Source: an uncultured Clostridia bacterium
Lineage (GTDB): Bacteria; Bacillota; Clostridia; Peptostreptococcales; Anaerovoracaceae
DNA: 51,266 nt
Direction: 5' to 3'
Assembly: GCA_944383465.1 (NCBI GenBank)
Contig: CALWPQ010000022.1
Location: 1 to 51,266 of the forward strand
Shown here: positions 32,237 to 41,364 of the stretch, in pieces
Numbering within the stretch: position 1 is the stretch's first letter
How the letters are laid out: each line of letters opens with the position of its first letter
Translations under genes and position numbers: made by a program
Notes under the pieces: model-generated
The model's database searches: none
What the model saw: the letters and a program-made list of their open reading frames with translations, nothing else
Told to the model about the DNA's origin: nothing

Positions 32237-33045
32237 CAGCTTCTTTTCTTCCTTTTAATATCATCACCGTGAAAATCCGAACCGCGCGTTACTTCTAACC
32301 CCAGTTTTTCCGCCATCGCCGCAAAGCGTATAGACTGCTCTTCACTCTGATCGGGATGATAGGCTTCAATACCTCCAAGCCCTTTTTTGACAAGCGCTTT
32401 CACGAACATTTCAAGCCTTGCGAAATATTCTTCACTTCCCGGTTTACCGAACTCTTTTATTTGAATCGGATGCGCGAGCGTCGCTCTGCCGCCAGCTCCC
32501 GTTATCAGGCGAATTGCCTCTTCCGTGCTTATTTTTTTCTTTTTGATACGCTTCGCTTCGGGCGTCTCGAGAAACTTACCCGGCGTAAACACTTCCTGCG
32601 CTTCCTTTATATATCCTTTCCGTACCATCGCGCGCCCAAAATCAGGCTTGCCTATATAATCCCCGCACTTACCTATGAGCAATTCCTCATACGTCAAACT
32701 ATATCCCTGCCCGGCAAGATGAGCTATAAGCTTTTCATTCCTCTCCCGGCGGGCTTTACGCAGATATTCAAGCCTCTCATTTAAAGCCGCATTTTCAATA
32801 TCTATATAGTGTCCGAGTATATGCGTTTCCACTCCATTTTCATCTGCCGTAGAAATCTCAATGCCTGAAACCACCTTAAGCTCTGCTTCCCTGCCGCGCA
32901 AAAGCGCCTCGCGCACACCGTCGATCGTATCGTGGTCAGTAATCGCTATTTCATCATACTCATTTGCTTTGTATCTTTGCACTATTTCTCCGGGAGTCAG
33001 CGATCCATCAGAATAGCAGGTATGAATATGAAAATCTACTTTCAT
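32236..33045 (-). CDS. PHP-domain phosphoesterase (RNase AM/TrpH-like)
   Basis: This is a metal-dependent phosphoesterase of the PHP family; related YciV/TrpH proteins hydrolyse nucleoside 3',5'-bisphosphates and short RNA. The 269-residue chain has the metal-binding motifs [36 protein letters not shown] and RGSDFHGDD in order. The C-terminus is very basic (DIKRKKRS). AGAAGGAG precedes the ATG. It is cytoplasmic. Confidence 0.9.
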   Translation of the reverse strand: MKVDFHIHTCYSDGSLTPGEIVQRYKANEYDEIAITDHDTIDGVREALLRGREAELKVVSGIEISTADENGVETHILGHYIDIENAALNERLEYLRKARRERNEKLIAHLAGQGYSLTYEELLIGKCGDYIGKPDFGRAMVRKGYIKEAQEVFTPGKFLETPEAKRIKKKKISTEEAIRLITGAGGRATLAHPIQIKEFGKPGSEEYFARLEMFVKALVKKGLGGIEAYHPDQSEEQSIRFAAMAEKLGLEVTRGSDFHGDDIKRKKRS

Positions 33046-33071
33046 AGAATGCTCCTTCTCCTGAAAATAAA

Positions 33072-33719
33072 CTACCTGCCCATAAGCAAATCTTCCATAA
33101 GCTTCTCTGCTGTTTCCTTGCCTTTCAGTATTGCCGCAAGCTCAACAGCAAATTCCATAGCCGTGCCCGGCCCTTTAGACGTGATAATATTCCCGTCAAC
33201 AACAACGCGGTTTTTCATAAGCAGCGCCTCCTTTAAGTGCTCTTCCATTCCTGGATAAATCGTCGCCATCTTTCCTTTAAGAAGTCCGAGCTCACCCGGT
33301 ATCATCGGCGCCGCGCAAATTGCGGCAAGGTATTTGCCCTTATCTCCGCTCTCCGCAAATATCCTTACCTGCTCCGCAAGACCCTTGTGCTTTGCAAGAT
33401 TGAGCGTGCCCGGCATCCCGCCCGGCAGCACTATCATTTCACATGTATCAAAATCCGCTTCATCGAACATTATATCCGCATTTACGCAAATTCCGTGCGC
33501 ACCGCAGACAGCTTTCGCTGCGCAATCGCCTTCTGCACTGCCGTCTGCCGCGTTTCCGAAGCCGCCTCTCTCATCAGCGCCTGTGCCTCCGCAAGATGCA
33601 CTTTCGCCGCATATCGGCACCAGCACAGACTGTACTTCTGCGCCCGCACGCCTCAGCACATCGACAGCAGTCAGAGCTTCTACTTCTTCAAAACCCTCTG
33701 CCAAAAATACATAAACCAT
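33072..33719 (-). CDS. DJ-1/PfpI family protein with low-complexity insertion
   Basis: This belongs to the DJ-1/YajL subgroup of the PfpI superfamily, linked to glyoxalase, deglycase or chaperone roles. The ATG at 33719 ([17 protein letters not shown]) has GGAGGG upstream. The nucleophile cysteine is Cys135 in [10 protein letters not shown]. The acid partner is Glu in AEGFEE and [10 protein letters not shown] is typical. Between strands 2 and 3 (about residues 35-72) there is an extra Gly/Ala/Cys-rich stretch not seen in ordinary members. It precedes the PHP gene by 26 bases, so cotranscription is likely. Confidence 0.87.
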   Translation of the reverse strand: MVYVFLAEGFEEVEALTAVDVLRRAGAEVQSVLVPICGESASCGGTGADERGGFGNAADGSAEGDCAAKAVCGAHGICVNADIMFDEADFDTCEMIVLPGGMPGTLNLAKHKGLAEQVRIFAESGDKGKYLAAICAAPMIPGELGLLKGKMATIYPGMEEHLKEALLMKNRVVVDGNIITSKGPGTAMEFAVELAAILKGKETAEKLMEDLLMGR

Positions 33720-33864
33720 CTTCCGCACCCTCCTGTTTCGTTTTTTACAAAACACAGCTTTTGATTGCATACCGCTCATTTAACATTAAAAAATTTCAAA
33801 AATTAAGCTGCAATACTATTATCTAAGCTCTAAAACCAATTTGCGTCTGCAATACGCCGCTGCG

Positions 33865-35115
33865 CTACGCATCTGCACCACTGTTTTCTCCATCCTCAGG
33901 CTTTTTCTTCTTTATCATTCCCTCCGCTACGAGGAATATTACCTGCGCCAGAGCAAAAATTGATACTACAATAGGAAGAGCTTGCAGCGAAAATGCCGTC
34001 GATACACTTGCCCCTATCATAGGAGATATCATCATTCCTACTGAATTCACGGATGCCGTTATACCGAAGAGCGCCCCGCGCTGTCCCGGATCTGCCTTTT
34101 CCGAAAGTCCGGACGTCAAAACCGGCTCTATCGCACCGATAACAAAATAGTAAAGCGCATAAACACCTATAAACAGCCAAATCGTGTGACTGAACGGCAA
34201 AAATGCTGAAATCACCAGCGTAACTACAGACAGCATAGATGCAAGTTTAAATTTATCATATCTATCACCAAGTCTTGTGAGTGTGACAGACGATACCGCC
34301 GTCGCAATGCAGGTAGCCATATTTACAAAACCCGTATACCTGGTCGCGCCATCCATTCCGCCTATCATATCGCGCACAAAGAGAGCAATAAACGGTGAAA
34401 AAATAGTGCGTCCTATACGAATTATCAGAATTACAATCAACGTCATCACAAAGTTAGCGGTCCAAAGTCCGACTTTACTGCCACCAGCGAGCTTTGCCGC
34501 TTTTCTCGCCTCTATAAGCTTCAGTCCATATGTTGTCGGATCTTCTTTTACAAGCGCGATCACAAACACCGTTCCCACCGCTATAACAGCCGCACCGAAA
34601 TAGAAGCATGCCTCATAGCCGAGCACCTCGCATACAACGCTTCCTACAACAGGACCTATTGCATAACCGAGAAAGTTTGACGACGTCATAAATCCGAGCG
34701 CGTACGACATTTTGTCCTCCGGCGTATGCGCCGAAACGAGCGCCATCGCTGATGGAATTGTACCCGTAAATATGCCCTGAAGTACGCGCAGCACCAAAAA
34801 TATGCTGACTGTATTGACAATCCCCATAAAGAACAAAACAATCACTGCGCAGATCATAGCCCTCACGAGCATCAGTTTCCTGCCATACCTGTCTGATAGA
34901 TGACCCCAAAGCGGAGACGCTATCGCCTGCGCCGCCGCAGGCAGTGTCGACGAAAGACCCGTATAAAAATTGAGCTGCGCGGTCGACATCACCGCCATTT
35001 CCTCCAGATAATAAGGAATAAACGGAATAACAAGCCCCATTCCCATATTTACAAGCGCCTGCGTCACCCACAGGGTGTACAGATTTACTTTCCAAACTGC
35101 ATTTTTATCTAACAT
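33865..35115 (-). CDS. MFS efflux transporter (multidrug/TetA-like)
   Basis: This roughly 416-residue, 12-segment major facilitator protein belongs to the drug:H+ antiporter group (DHA1-like): the loop 2-3 signature GHLSDRYGRKLML and a motif C-like SNFLGYAIGPVVGSVV. The start at 35115 (MLDKNAVWKVN) has GGGGTG just upstream. Substrate is unknown. It lies 50 bases downstream of the nucleoside ABC permease on the same strand. Confidence 0.86.
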   Translation of the reverse strand: MLDKNAVWKVNLYTLWVTQALVNMGMGLVIPFIPYYLEEMAVMSTAQLNFYTGLSSTLPAAAQAIASPLWGHLSDRYGRKLMLVRAMICAVIVLFFMGIVNTVSIFLVLRVLQGIFTGTIPSAMALVSAHTPEDKMSYALGFMTSSNFLGYAIGPVVGSVVCEVLGYEACFYFGAAVIAVGTVFVIALVKEDPTTYGLKLIEARKAAKLAGGSKVGLWTANFVMTLIVILIIRIGRTIFSPFIALFVRDMIGGMDGATRYTGFVNMATCIATAVSSVTLTRLGDRYDKFKLASMLSVVTLVISAFLPFSHTIWLFIGVYALYYFVIGAIEPVLTSGLSEKADPGQRGALFGITASVNSVGMMISPMIGASVSTAFSLQALPIVVSIFALAQVIFLVAEGMIKKKKPEDGENSGADA

Positions 35116-35167
35116 TTCACCCCATCTCTTTCCGATAACAATTGCAGTCAGCACAAAACCTGTTTTG

Positions 35168-36094
35168 TTATCTTTCTTCCCTGAAATAATTATTGGAGAG
35201 ATCCGCCGGCGGCTGGCTCTCTTTTCTCTTCTTATGCGTACTGAAAATTACTATTATAATCGTTGCAAGATACGGCACCATATCGAAAAGATACTGCGAA
35301 ATGCCTACGCCCATAACCTGCAGTCTCATACCCATAATCGAAAGCCCGCCGAAAACAATAGCTCCAAAAAATGCCTTTATCGGATTCCAGGCCACGAAAA
35401 TTACGAGCGCAACAGCAATCCAACCCCTGCCGTTTACCACATCTTCCTGCCAAAGCGGAATGCGTACTATCGAAAGGTATGCGCCGCCCAGACCCGCCAT
35501 TGCGCCGCCGATAAGCACGTGTACATATTTATAGAGCATAACATTTATGCCTGACGCATCCGCCGCCGCCGTATTTTCACCGACAGCTTTGAGATTCAGA
35601 CCCATTCTTGTCCTGTACATATATACCGCCGCCAGCACGCACAGCACATATGAAAGATATATGAAAACATCCTGACGAAAAAATATCGGCCCTATAAAAG
35701 GTATGTCTCCGAGAAGCGGAATACTCTTTTTAGCGAAAAACTGCGTCACCTCCGCCGGTACCGCTTTCCCCAGATAAGGCTGTCCCACAAACTTGGCGAA
35801 ACCCGTGCCGAATATAGTGAGCGTGAGTCCTGTTACCACCTGATTTGCTCTAAGACTTATAGTAAGCACCGCATATATAAGGGCGCCCAGCGCCCCGGCA
35901 AGCGCCGCAACCAGCACGGTAAGATACGGATTCTGTGTGCCCGCCGCGGTCACATATGCCATCACCGCACCCATAAGCATCATTCCCTCAACGCCCAAGT
36001 TGGTATTACCCGCTTTTTCCGTTATAAGCTCGCCCAAAGTGGCAAAGAGAAGCGGCACGCCTGCTACAACGCATGAAGCCAAAAATACCTGCAT
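35168..36094 (-). CDS. BMP-family ABC transporter permease, second subunit
   Basis: This is an inner-membrane permease of the branched-chain/ribose-type (BPD_transp_2) family, 308 residues with about eight to nine hydrophobic segments. EKAGNTNLGVEGMMLMGA and LKAVGENTAAADASGIN are hallmarks of the nucleoside-type (NupQ/YufQ) subunit. It directly abuts the preceding permease gene. Together they form the membrane channel of a nucleoside or related importer. Confidence 0.92.
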   Translation of the reverse strand: MQVFLASCVVAGVPLLFATLGELITEKAGNTNLGVEGMMLMGAVMAYVTAAGTQNPYLTVLVAALAGALGALIYAVLTISLRANQVVTGLTLTIFGTGFAKFVGQPYLGKAVPAEVTQFFAKKSIPLLGDIPFIGPIFFRQDVFIYLSYVLCVLAAVYMYRTRMGLNLKAVGENTAAADASGINVMLYKYVHVLIGGAMAGLGGAYLSIVRIPLWQEDVVNGRGWIAVALVIFVAWNPIKAFFGAIVFGGLSIMGMRLQVMGVGISQYLFDMVPYLATIIIVIFSTHKKRKESQPPADLSNNYFREER

Positions 36095-37177
36095 CTATGC
36101 CACCTCCGTTTCTGCTTTTACAGATTTTTTCCCGAATATCACCTTATATTGCAGGAAAAACTCGCTTCCGAGCACGAAAAAGAGTATTGTTCCCTGAACT
36201 ATCGACGATACTGCACTCGATATGCCAAGCGACACCTGCAAATAAGTACCGCCCTGAATAAGCATTGCAAACGCAAGGCAGACAATCAGCGCTGATACCG
36301 CATTGAGACGTGAAAGCCACGCCGGAATGATCGCCGTAAAGCCATAGCCGCCCGCAATATTTGAAATAAGCGTCTTTTCTATGGCGGAAGATTGTATCAT
36401 TCCCACGATACCGCACATTCCGCCCGAAATAAGCATCGCCGTAATAATTATCCTGCTGATATTCATACCCGCATATCTCGCTGTTTCCACAGACTCTCCG
36501 ACAACAGCAATTTCATAGCCTTTTTTAGTGTAATTCATAAATATATGTACAAATACCACAAATAAGAGCATAATAATCCAACCTATATTAATGCCAAATA
36601 CCGACGGAAGCACAGCGTTTGCGGGAAACTTTGCTATCTTAGGAAAGCCGCCTGCATTCGGATCCATCCAAGGTCCGTACTGCAAGTACGTAACAAATTT
36701 TATTGCTATGTAGTTCATCATCAGCGTAAAGATAGTCTCGTTTGTACCCATTTTTGCTTTAAACATCGCCGGAATAAAAGCCCAGATGCCGCCGCACAGC
36801 ATAGCCGCAATCATCATCAGAAGCAGCATCACCGGCATCGGCAGCGTTTCCGGAAGATTCAGCGCCACCCATGTCGCACCGAAGGCTCCCATCGTTATCT
36901 GACCTTCCGCACCGATATTCCAAAACTTCATTTTAAACGCCACTATAATGCCAAGCGCCGTTATCGTAAGCGGTATAGCTCTTATTATAGTTTGCTGAAT
37001 TCTTATTTCCGTACCGAGCGACCCTTTTATAATCGTAGCAAATATTTTTAGCGGATTGAGTCCGAATATCACAAGGATAAGTCCTGCAAATACTATCGAC
37101 ATCAGCACAGCGGCAATTCTAATGATTATTTCCTGCCTTTTCGGCATATCGCTTCGCTTTATTATTCGTATGTTCAT
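36095..37177 (-). CDS. BMP-family ABC transporter permease, first subunit
   Basis: This is a 360-residue permease with about ten hydrophobic segments (NupP/YufP type). KMKFWNIGAEGQITMGA and EIAVVGESVETARYAGMN are the family signatures. The start overlaps the last four bases of the ATPase gene (ATGA-type overlap), which couples their translation. Confidence 0.92.
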   Translation of the reverse strand: MNIRIIKRSDMPKRQEIIIRIAAVLMSIVFAGLILVIFGLNPLKIFATIIKGSLGTEIRIQQTIIRAIPLTITALGIIVAFKMKFWNIGAEGQITMGAFGATWVALNLPETLPMPVMLLLMMIAAMLCGGIWAFIPAMFKAKMGTNETIFTLMMNYIAIKFVTYLQYGPWMDPNAGGFPKIAKFPANAVLPSVFGINIGWIIMLLFVVFVHIFMNYTKKGYEIAVVGESVETARYAGMNISRIIITAMLISGGMCGIVGMIQSSAIEKTLISNIAGGYGFTAIIPAWLSRLNAVSALIVCLAFAMLIQGGTYLQVSLGISSAVSSIVQGTILFFVLGSEFFLQYKVIFGKKSVKAETEVA

Positions 37178-38700
37178 ACCGCCGCTTCCTCCTTTTCAAG
37201 CTTCTGGCCCGTCATCAGCAGTCCTATATCCTCTTTTGTCACCTCGCTCGGGTCTACGATACCCGTCACCTCGCCATGACAAAGTACCATTATTCTGTCG
37301 CACAGTTCCATAAGCACATCGAGATCCTCGCCCACAAACAGAATACCGACACCGTTTTTCTTCTGCTCGTTGAGAAGATCGTATATCTTGTGCGATGCTC
37401 CAATATCAAGTCCCCGCACGGCGTACGCCGTTATGAGCACCTTGGGCGCCGCATCTATTTCACGCCCGAGAAGTACCTTTTGGATATTACCGCCCGAAAG
37501 CTTCTTGACCGGAGTATTGATACTCGGCGTCTGTATATCGAGTGCCGCAACTATTTTTTTCGCTTTTTCTATACACGGACCCTTTCTGAGCCTTATACCC
37601 GGCTGATTCTGATAATCCTTGAGTATCATATTATTCACTATGTCCATACTGCCGACAAGCCCCATTCCGAGCCTGTCCTCCGGAATAAATCCCATTCTTA
37701 TTCCGAGTTTTATGATATCACGCGGCGTCTTGCCGACGATATTTTCACCTTCAAAGAATATTCTTCCCTTGTCCGCATGCACAAGCCCTGCGATCGACTC
37801 GCACAGCTCTTTCTGCCCGCTGTTTGCAACTCCCGCAACACCGAGGATCTCTCCGCCCGCAAGCGTAAAGCTGACATTGGAAAGCATCTCCTTACCTTCT
37901 GCGTTCAGCACTGTCACACCGTCCGCTTCAAGTATTTTTTCAACCTTTTCCGTTTTTTCCCTGTGAATGGAAAGATCGACTTTTTGTCCTACCATCATTT
38001 CTATAAGCGATGGGATGTTCACATCTTTTGTCACCACAGTATCTATCGACTGCCCTTTTCTGAGCACCGTCACCCTGTCCGATATCTCCATCACTTCATT
38101 GAGCTTATGCGTGATTATGACAACCGCACAGCCCTGTTCTTTCATATTGTTTATCACCCTGAAAAGTTTCGTAATTTCCTGCGGCGTGAGTACAGCCGTA
38201 GGCTCATCGAGAATCAGTATCCTCGCGCCTCTGTAAAGCACTTTTATAATTTCGAGCGTCTGTTTTTCTCCGACCGACATATCATAGACTTTTTTATTAG
38301 GGTCAATATCGAGGCCATATCTGTCCGAAAGTTCCTTTACTTTTTGGGCAAGCTCCCTTCCTTTCGTAAAAAAGCTCGACGGCTGGCCGATTATGATATT
38401 TTCCTTTGCGATCATAACATCTACGAGTTTAAAATGCTGGTGAATCATTCCTATGCCGAGTCTTATCGAATCCGCGGGCGAATGAAAGGTAACGGGCGCA
38501 CCGTTTATGAGAATTTCTCCGCTGTCCGGAGTGTATATGCCCGAGAGCATATTCATAAGTGTTGTCTTTCCAGCCCCGTTTTCACCGAGAAGCGCATGCA
38601 CCTCGCCAGGAAGCACCTCGAGATTGATATCGTCATTGGCCTTTATATCGCCGAACGACTTGGTAATATGTCGCATTTCTATTGCCAGATTTTGTTGCAT
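37174..38700 (-). CDS. BMP-family ABC transporter ATPase (tandem nucleotide-binding domains)
   Basis: This 508-residue protein has two fused ATPase domains, as in RbsA/NupO. Domain 1 has Walker A GENGAGKTT, signature MSVGEKQTLEIIK and Walker B ILILDEPTAVLTPQE. Domain 2 has a degenerate Walker A (GVANSGQKEL), KLSGGNIQKVLLGRE and RGLDIGASHKIYDLL. The position normally ending Walker B reads ITAYAVRG, lacking the catalytic Glu as is usual for this subgroup. The ATG at 38700 follows GGAGG by five bases. Confidence 0.92.
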   Translation of the reverse strand: MQQNLAIEMRHITKSFGDIKANDDINLEVLPGEVHALLGENGAGKTTLMNMLSGIYTPDSGEILINGAPVTFHSPADSIRLGIGMIHQHFKLVDVMIAKENIIIGQPSSFFTKGRELAQKVKELSDRYGLDIDPNKKVYDMSVGEKQTLEIIKVLYRGARILILDEPTAVLTPQEITKLFRVINNMKEQGCAVVIITHKLNEVMEISDRVTVLRKGQSIDTVVTKDVNIPSLIEMMVGQKVDLSIHREKTEKVEKILEADGVTVLNAEGKEMLSNVSFTLAGGEILGVAGVANSGQKELCESIAGLVHADKGRIFFEGENIVGKTPRDIIKLGIRMGFIPEDRLGMGLVGSMDIVNNMILKDYQNQPGIRLRKGPCIEKAKKIVAALDIQTPSINTPVKKLSGGNIQKVLLGREIDAAPKVLITAYAVRGLDIGASHKIYDLLNEQKKNGVGILFVGEDLDVLMELCDRIMVLCHGEVTGIVDPSEVTKEDIGLLMTGQKLEKEEAAV

Positions 38701-38797
38701 ATTATCCTCCAAAAAGGCAGTTATAGGGACTGTCCTTGCGACCGCCCCTTTAACTGTAAAGTTTGTATTATTTTTTATTTATGCCTAAGTCACACAC

Positions 38798-39886
38798 TTA
38801 TATAGCGCTTACGCCCTGAATTTCGTTCGTGATCGACCAGATACCTGCTCTGTCGAGAGTCTGTCCTTCTTCACAAAGAACGGTACCGTCCTTGTAGTAG
38901 ATAGGACCTGTAAATACTTCAAATGTTCCGTCAATCATCTGCTGCTTGATATCATTGATCTGATTTCTTACTTCAACAGGAACCGCCTCACTTACCTCGT
39001 CGATAGCGATAAGGCCGTCAGCCATTGTGCCGTAGTAGCTTTCAGGAACAAATGTGCCGTCCATTATATTCTGAAGCGCATAATTGAAATAAACTTCAGG
39101 ATTCCAATAAGCTGCTGTGAGGTACTTATCGCCGGCATCGTTCTTAGGATAGTTCCAGCCGATAGCCCATGCGTCTCTTTCAGCTGCTGCAAGCTGTGCC
39201 GCAGTTGAATCTGCGTGGTAGCAGATAACATCAGCGCCTGCATCGAGAAGCTGCTCTGCACCTGTCTTTTCAAGCTCAGCATCGCCCCAAGTATTGATAT
39301 ATACAACCTTAACTTCTACATCAGGGTTTACAGCCTGTGCGCCAAGCGTAAAGGCGTTGATACCGATCTGTACTTCTGTGTAAGGATGAGCCGCTACATA
39401 GCCGAGAATATTTGACTCTGTTACGCTGGCTGCTGCCATACCTGTTAAGTATCTTGCCTGTTCCATTGAGCCGAACCAGTTGTCAAAGTTCGTATCGTTT
39501 TTCATTGCTCCTGAGAAGTGGAGGAATGTGATGTCAGGATATTCGCCGCTGAGTTCGTTCATCGCATCTCCAAAGCCGAACGAGCAGGCGATAATTACAT
39601 TGCAGCCTTCGTCGATCATATTGAGAGCTGTGCTCTTAACTTCCTGAGTGTCCTCAGCTACGTTTTCACGATAGATAAAATCCATCTTACCGGCAAAGTG
39701 CTCTTTTGAAGCAACAGCGCCTTCATACATCGCCTGAGTAAATCCACCGTCGTTGATAGGTCCGATGAAGATATATCCTACCTTAACCTGAACATCGGAG
39801 CCTTCATCCGTGTTTTCATCTCCGCCGCATGCGACAAAGCTGAATACCATTACAAGCGCAAGAAGTATTGCTAAAAACTTTTTCAT
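38798..39886 (-). CDS. BMP-family (nucleoside-type) substrate-binding lipoprotein
   Basis: This is an extracellular lipoprotein of the BMP/Med/PnrA family that captures nucleosides (guanosine, inosine) or related compounds. The signal peptide MKKFLAILLALVMVFSF ends in the lipobox FVAC. The mature part has GPINDGGFTQAMYEGA, CSFGFGDAMNEL and DVICYHADSTAAQLAAAE typical of the family. AAAGGAGA precedes the ATG. It is the first gene of the four-gene transporter operon, followed by a short gap and the ATPase gene. The xpt gene upstream supports purine compounds as substrate. Confidence 0.93.
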   Translation of the reverse strand: MKKFLAILLALVMVFSFVACGGDENTDEGSDVQVKVGYIFIGPINDGGFTQAMYEGAVASKEHFAGKMDFIYRENVAEDTQEVKSTALNMIDEGCNVIIACSFGFGDAMNELSGEYPDITFLHFSGAMKNDTNFDNWFGSMEQARYLTGMAAASVTESNILGYVAAHPYTEVQIGINAFTLGAQAVNPDVEVKVVYINTWGDAELEKTGAEQLLDAGADVICYHADSTAAQLAAAERDAWAIGWNYPKNDAGDKYLTAAYWNPEVYFNYALQNIMDGTFVPESYYGTMADGLIAIDEVSEAVPVEVRNQINDIKQQMIDGTFEVFTGPIYYKDGTVLCEEGQTLDRAGIWSITNEIQGVSAI

Positions 39887-39945
39887 TCTTTTTCTCCTTT
39901 TACTTACTTTTTAAGGGTAAACTTTATAAAATAACATACGTTAAT

Positions 39946-39974
39946 ATTATATTATTTAAGAAATTAGATGTAAA
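39946..39974 (-). promoter_or_regulatory. Predicted promoter of the nucleoside-type ABC operon
   Basis: On the minus strand TTTACA (39969-39974) and TATAAT (39946-39951) are 17 bases apart, about 60 bases before the lipoprotein ATG. No purine riboswitch is seen in the leader. Confidence 0.65.
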
Positions 39975-40013
39975 TAGGTTTGTCCGATATTTTGGGAAAT
40001 AATTTGCTAAAAA

Positions 40014-40047
40014 CAAGAAAAGTTCGGTTATTTCCGAACTTTTCTTG
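40014..40047 (-). terminator. xpt terminator
   Basis: CAAGAAAAGTTCGG (40014-40027) pairs perfectly with CCGAACTTTTCTTG (40034-40047). TTTTTAG follows on the minus strand. It separates xpt from the ABC operon. Confidence 0.8.
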
Positions 40048-40100
40048 CATTATTCGTCTGTTTTGTTTGCTGTTTTACATAATATAAAATGCAGTCCTGT

Positions 40101-40682
40101 TTACACAGATTCGCCAAATGTAACCTTGCCGTCCTCAATTTTAGCGATTGCTGCAAGCGATTTAACTGTTATACCGCGGGCGCGCAGTCTTTCGGCGCCG
40201 CCCTGGTATGTCTTTTCAATGGCGGCGCCGAGTCCGACAACCTGCGCTCCCGCCTGCTCTACTATGTCGCAGAGCGCAAGACCCGCCTCGCCATGCGCGA
40301 GAAAATCATCGAGTATCAGCACTCTGTCACCTTTTTCAAGATGCTTTTTCGATACATGCAAAATTGATACCGTTCCCTTTGTAAACGACCTCGCTTCTGC
40401 CTCATATGCGCCTTCTGTCATTGTATTCGGCGCCGCTTTTTTCGCAAAAACTACAGGTATATAACCGAAGCAGCGCGACGAGCTTACTGCTATCGCAATA
40501 CCGCTCGCTTCAACCGTAAGAATTTTATTGGGCTTTGCATCTTTAAAAAGCCTTGCAAATTCGCAGCCCATCTCATCCATAAATTTAACATCTATTCTGT
40601 GGTTGATAAATCCGTCTACTTTTACTATTTCAGTTCCTATTACTTCTCCGTCTTTCAGGATTTTTTCCTCTAGTGCTTTCAC
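40101..40682 (-). CDS. xpt: Xanthine phosphoribosyltransferase
   Basis: Xpt converts xanthine and PRPP to XMP for purine salvage. The 193-residue protein has the usual length, with KFMDEMGCEFARLF near residue 35, TVEASGIAIAVSSS, and the PRPP-binding motif RVLILDDFLAHGEAG. It follows the thioesterase gene by 90 bases. No xanthine or purine riboswitch is evident upstream, unlike in many Firmicutes. Confidence 0.95.
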   Translation of the reverse strand: MKALEEKILKDGEVIGTEIVKVDGFINHRIDVKFMDEMGCEFARLFKDAKPNKILTVEASGIAIAVSSSRCFGYIPVVFAKKAAPNTMTEGAYEAEARSFTKGTVSILHVSKKHLEKGDRVLILDDFLAHGEAGLALCDIVEQAGAQVVGLGAAIEKTYQGGAERLRARGITVKSLAAIAKIEDGKVTFGESV

Positions 40683-40772
40683 TTTTCTTCTCCGTTTTTG
40701 TTTTTAAGTATGGCGATATTTTCAGATTTTTTCTTTGTCATTTTCGGTCTCTCACTACTGCCGTTTTCCGGT

Positions 40773-41228
40773 CTAATACTTTCCTTTATGCGCTTCGTTG
40801 AGCACTGTATAGTTTGACATGCAGGTAGCAATAAGCTTACCGCTTTCCTTTGAATATGCCTCGGCCGAAAGTCTCGTAAATGTTCTTCCGTCTTTTACGA
40901 CCTTTGTTTTTATAACTAGCGTTTCGCTGCCCGGCATCCTCGCGATAAAATTCGTATAAAGATCAACTGTCGCTACTGTCTTTTCTCCGGCAAGCGCAAT
41001 TGATGCAAGAGCTGTAGTCGTATCAAAGAATGTACAGCATACGCCGCCGTGAAGCTCGTTTCTCGGATTCTCCATCCATTTTTGAATTTTAATTTCAACT
41101 GTATATTCCATTTTCTCATCGTCGGCACCGACAAGTTCCATACTGTCATTTACCATTTCCGACATTTGTTCAAGTTTCTGTGGCTTTCTTCTGTTAAAAA
41201 TATATTCTACTTTTTCTGCCCAAGTCAT
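40773..41228 (-). CDS. PaaI-type hotdog thioesterase
   Basis: This 151-residue hotdog-fold protein of the PaaI/YdiI thioesterase group hydrolyses acyl- or aryl-CoA esters. The catalytic region NELHGGVCCTFFDTTTALAS has the HGG turn and the acidic residue one helix later. TVDLYTNFIARMPG follows as expected. GAGGTGAAGG precedes the ATG. Substrate is unknown. Confidence 0.87.
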   Translation of the reverse strand: MTWAEKVEYIFNRRKPQKLEQMSEMVNDSMELVGADDEKMEYTVEIKIQKWMENPRNELHGGVCCTFFDTTTALASIALAGEKTVATVDLYTNFIARMPGSETLVIKTKVVKDGRTFTRLSAEAYSKESGKLIATCMSNYTVLNEAHKGKY

Positions 41229-41364
41229 TTTGCCTTCACCTCTTCATCTAATTTCTGTTTCTTTTTATAAATTTTTCTTTAGTGTAATTTCACCAGTATA
41301 TTCTATAACCAAGCTGCCTTCAATGTCAATCTATTATTGCCGTGCCGCAAAAGCTGCTATATAA

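Noticed and set aside
37276..38805. A 509-codon open frame on the plus strand opposite the ABC ATPase gene
   Set aside because: It is fully antisense to a well-supported ATPase, has no ribosome site and shows no family motif. Long antisense frames arise here from codon bias.
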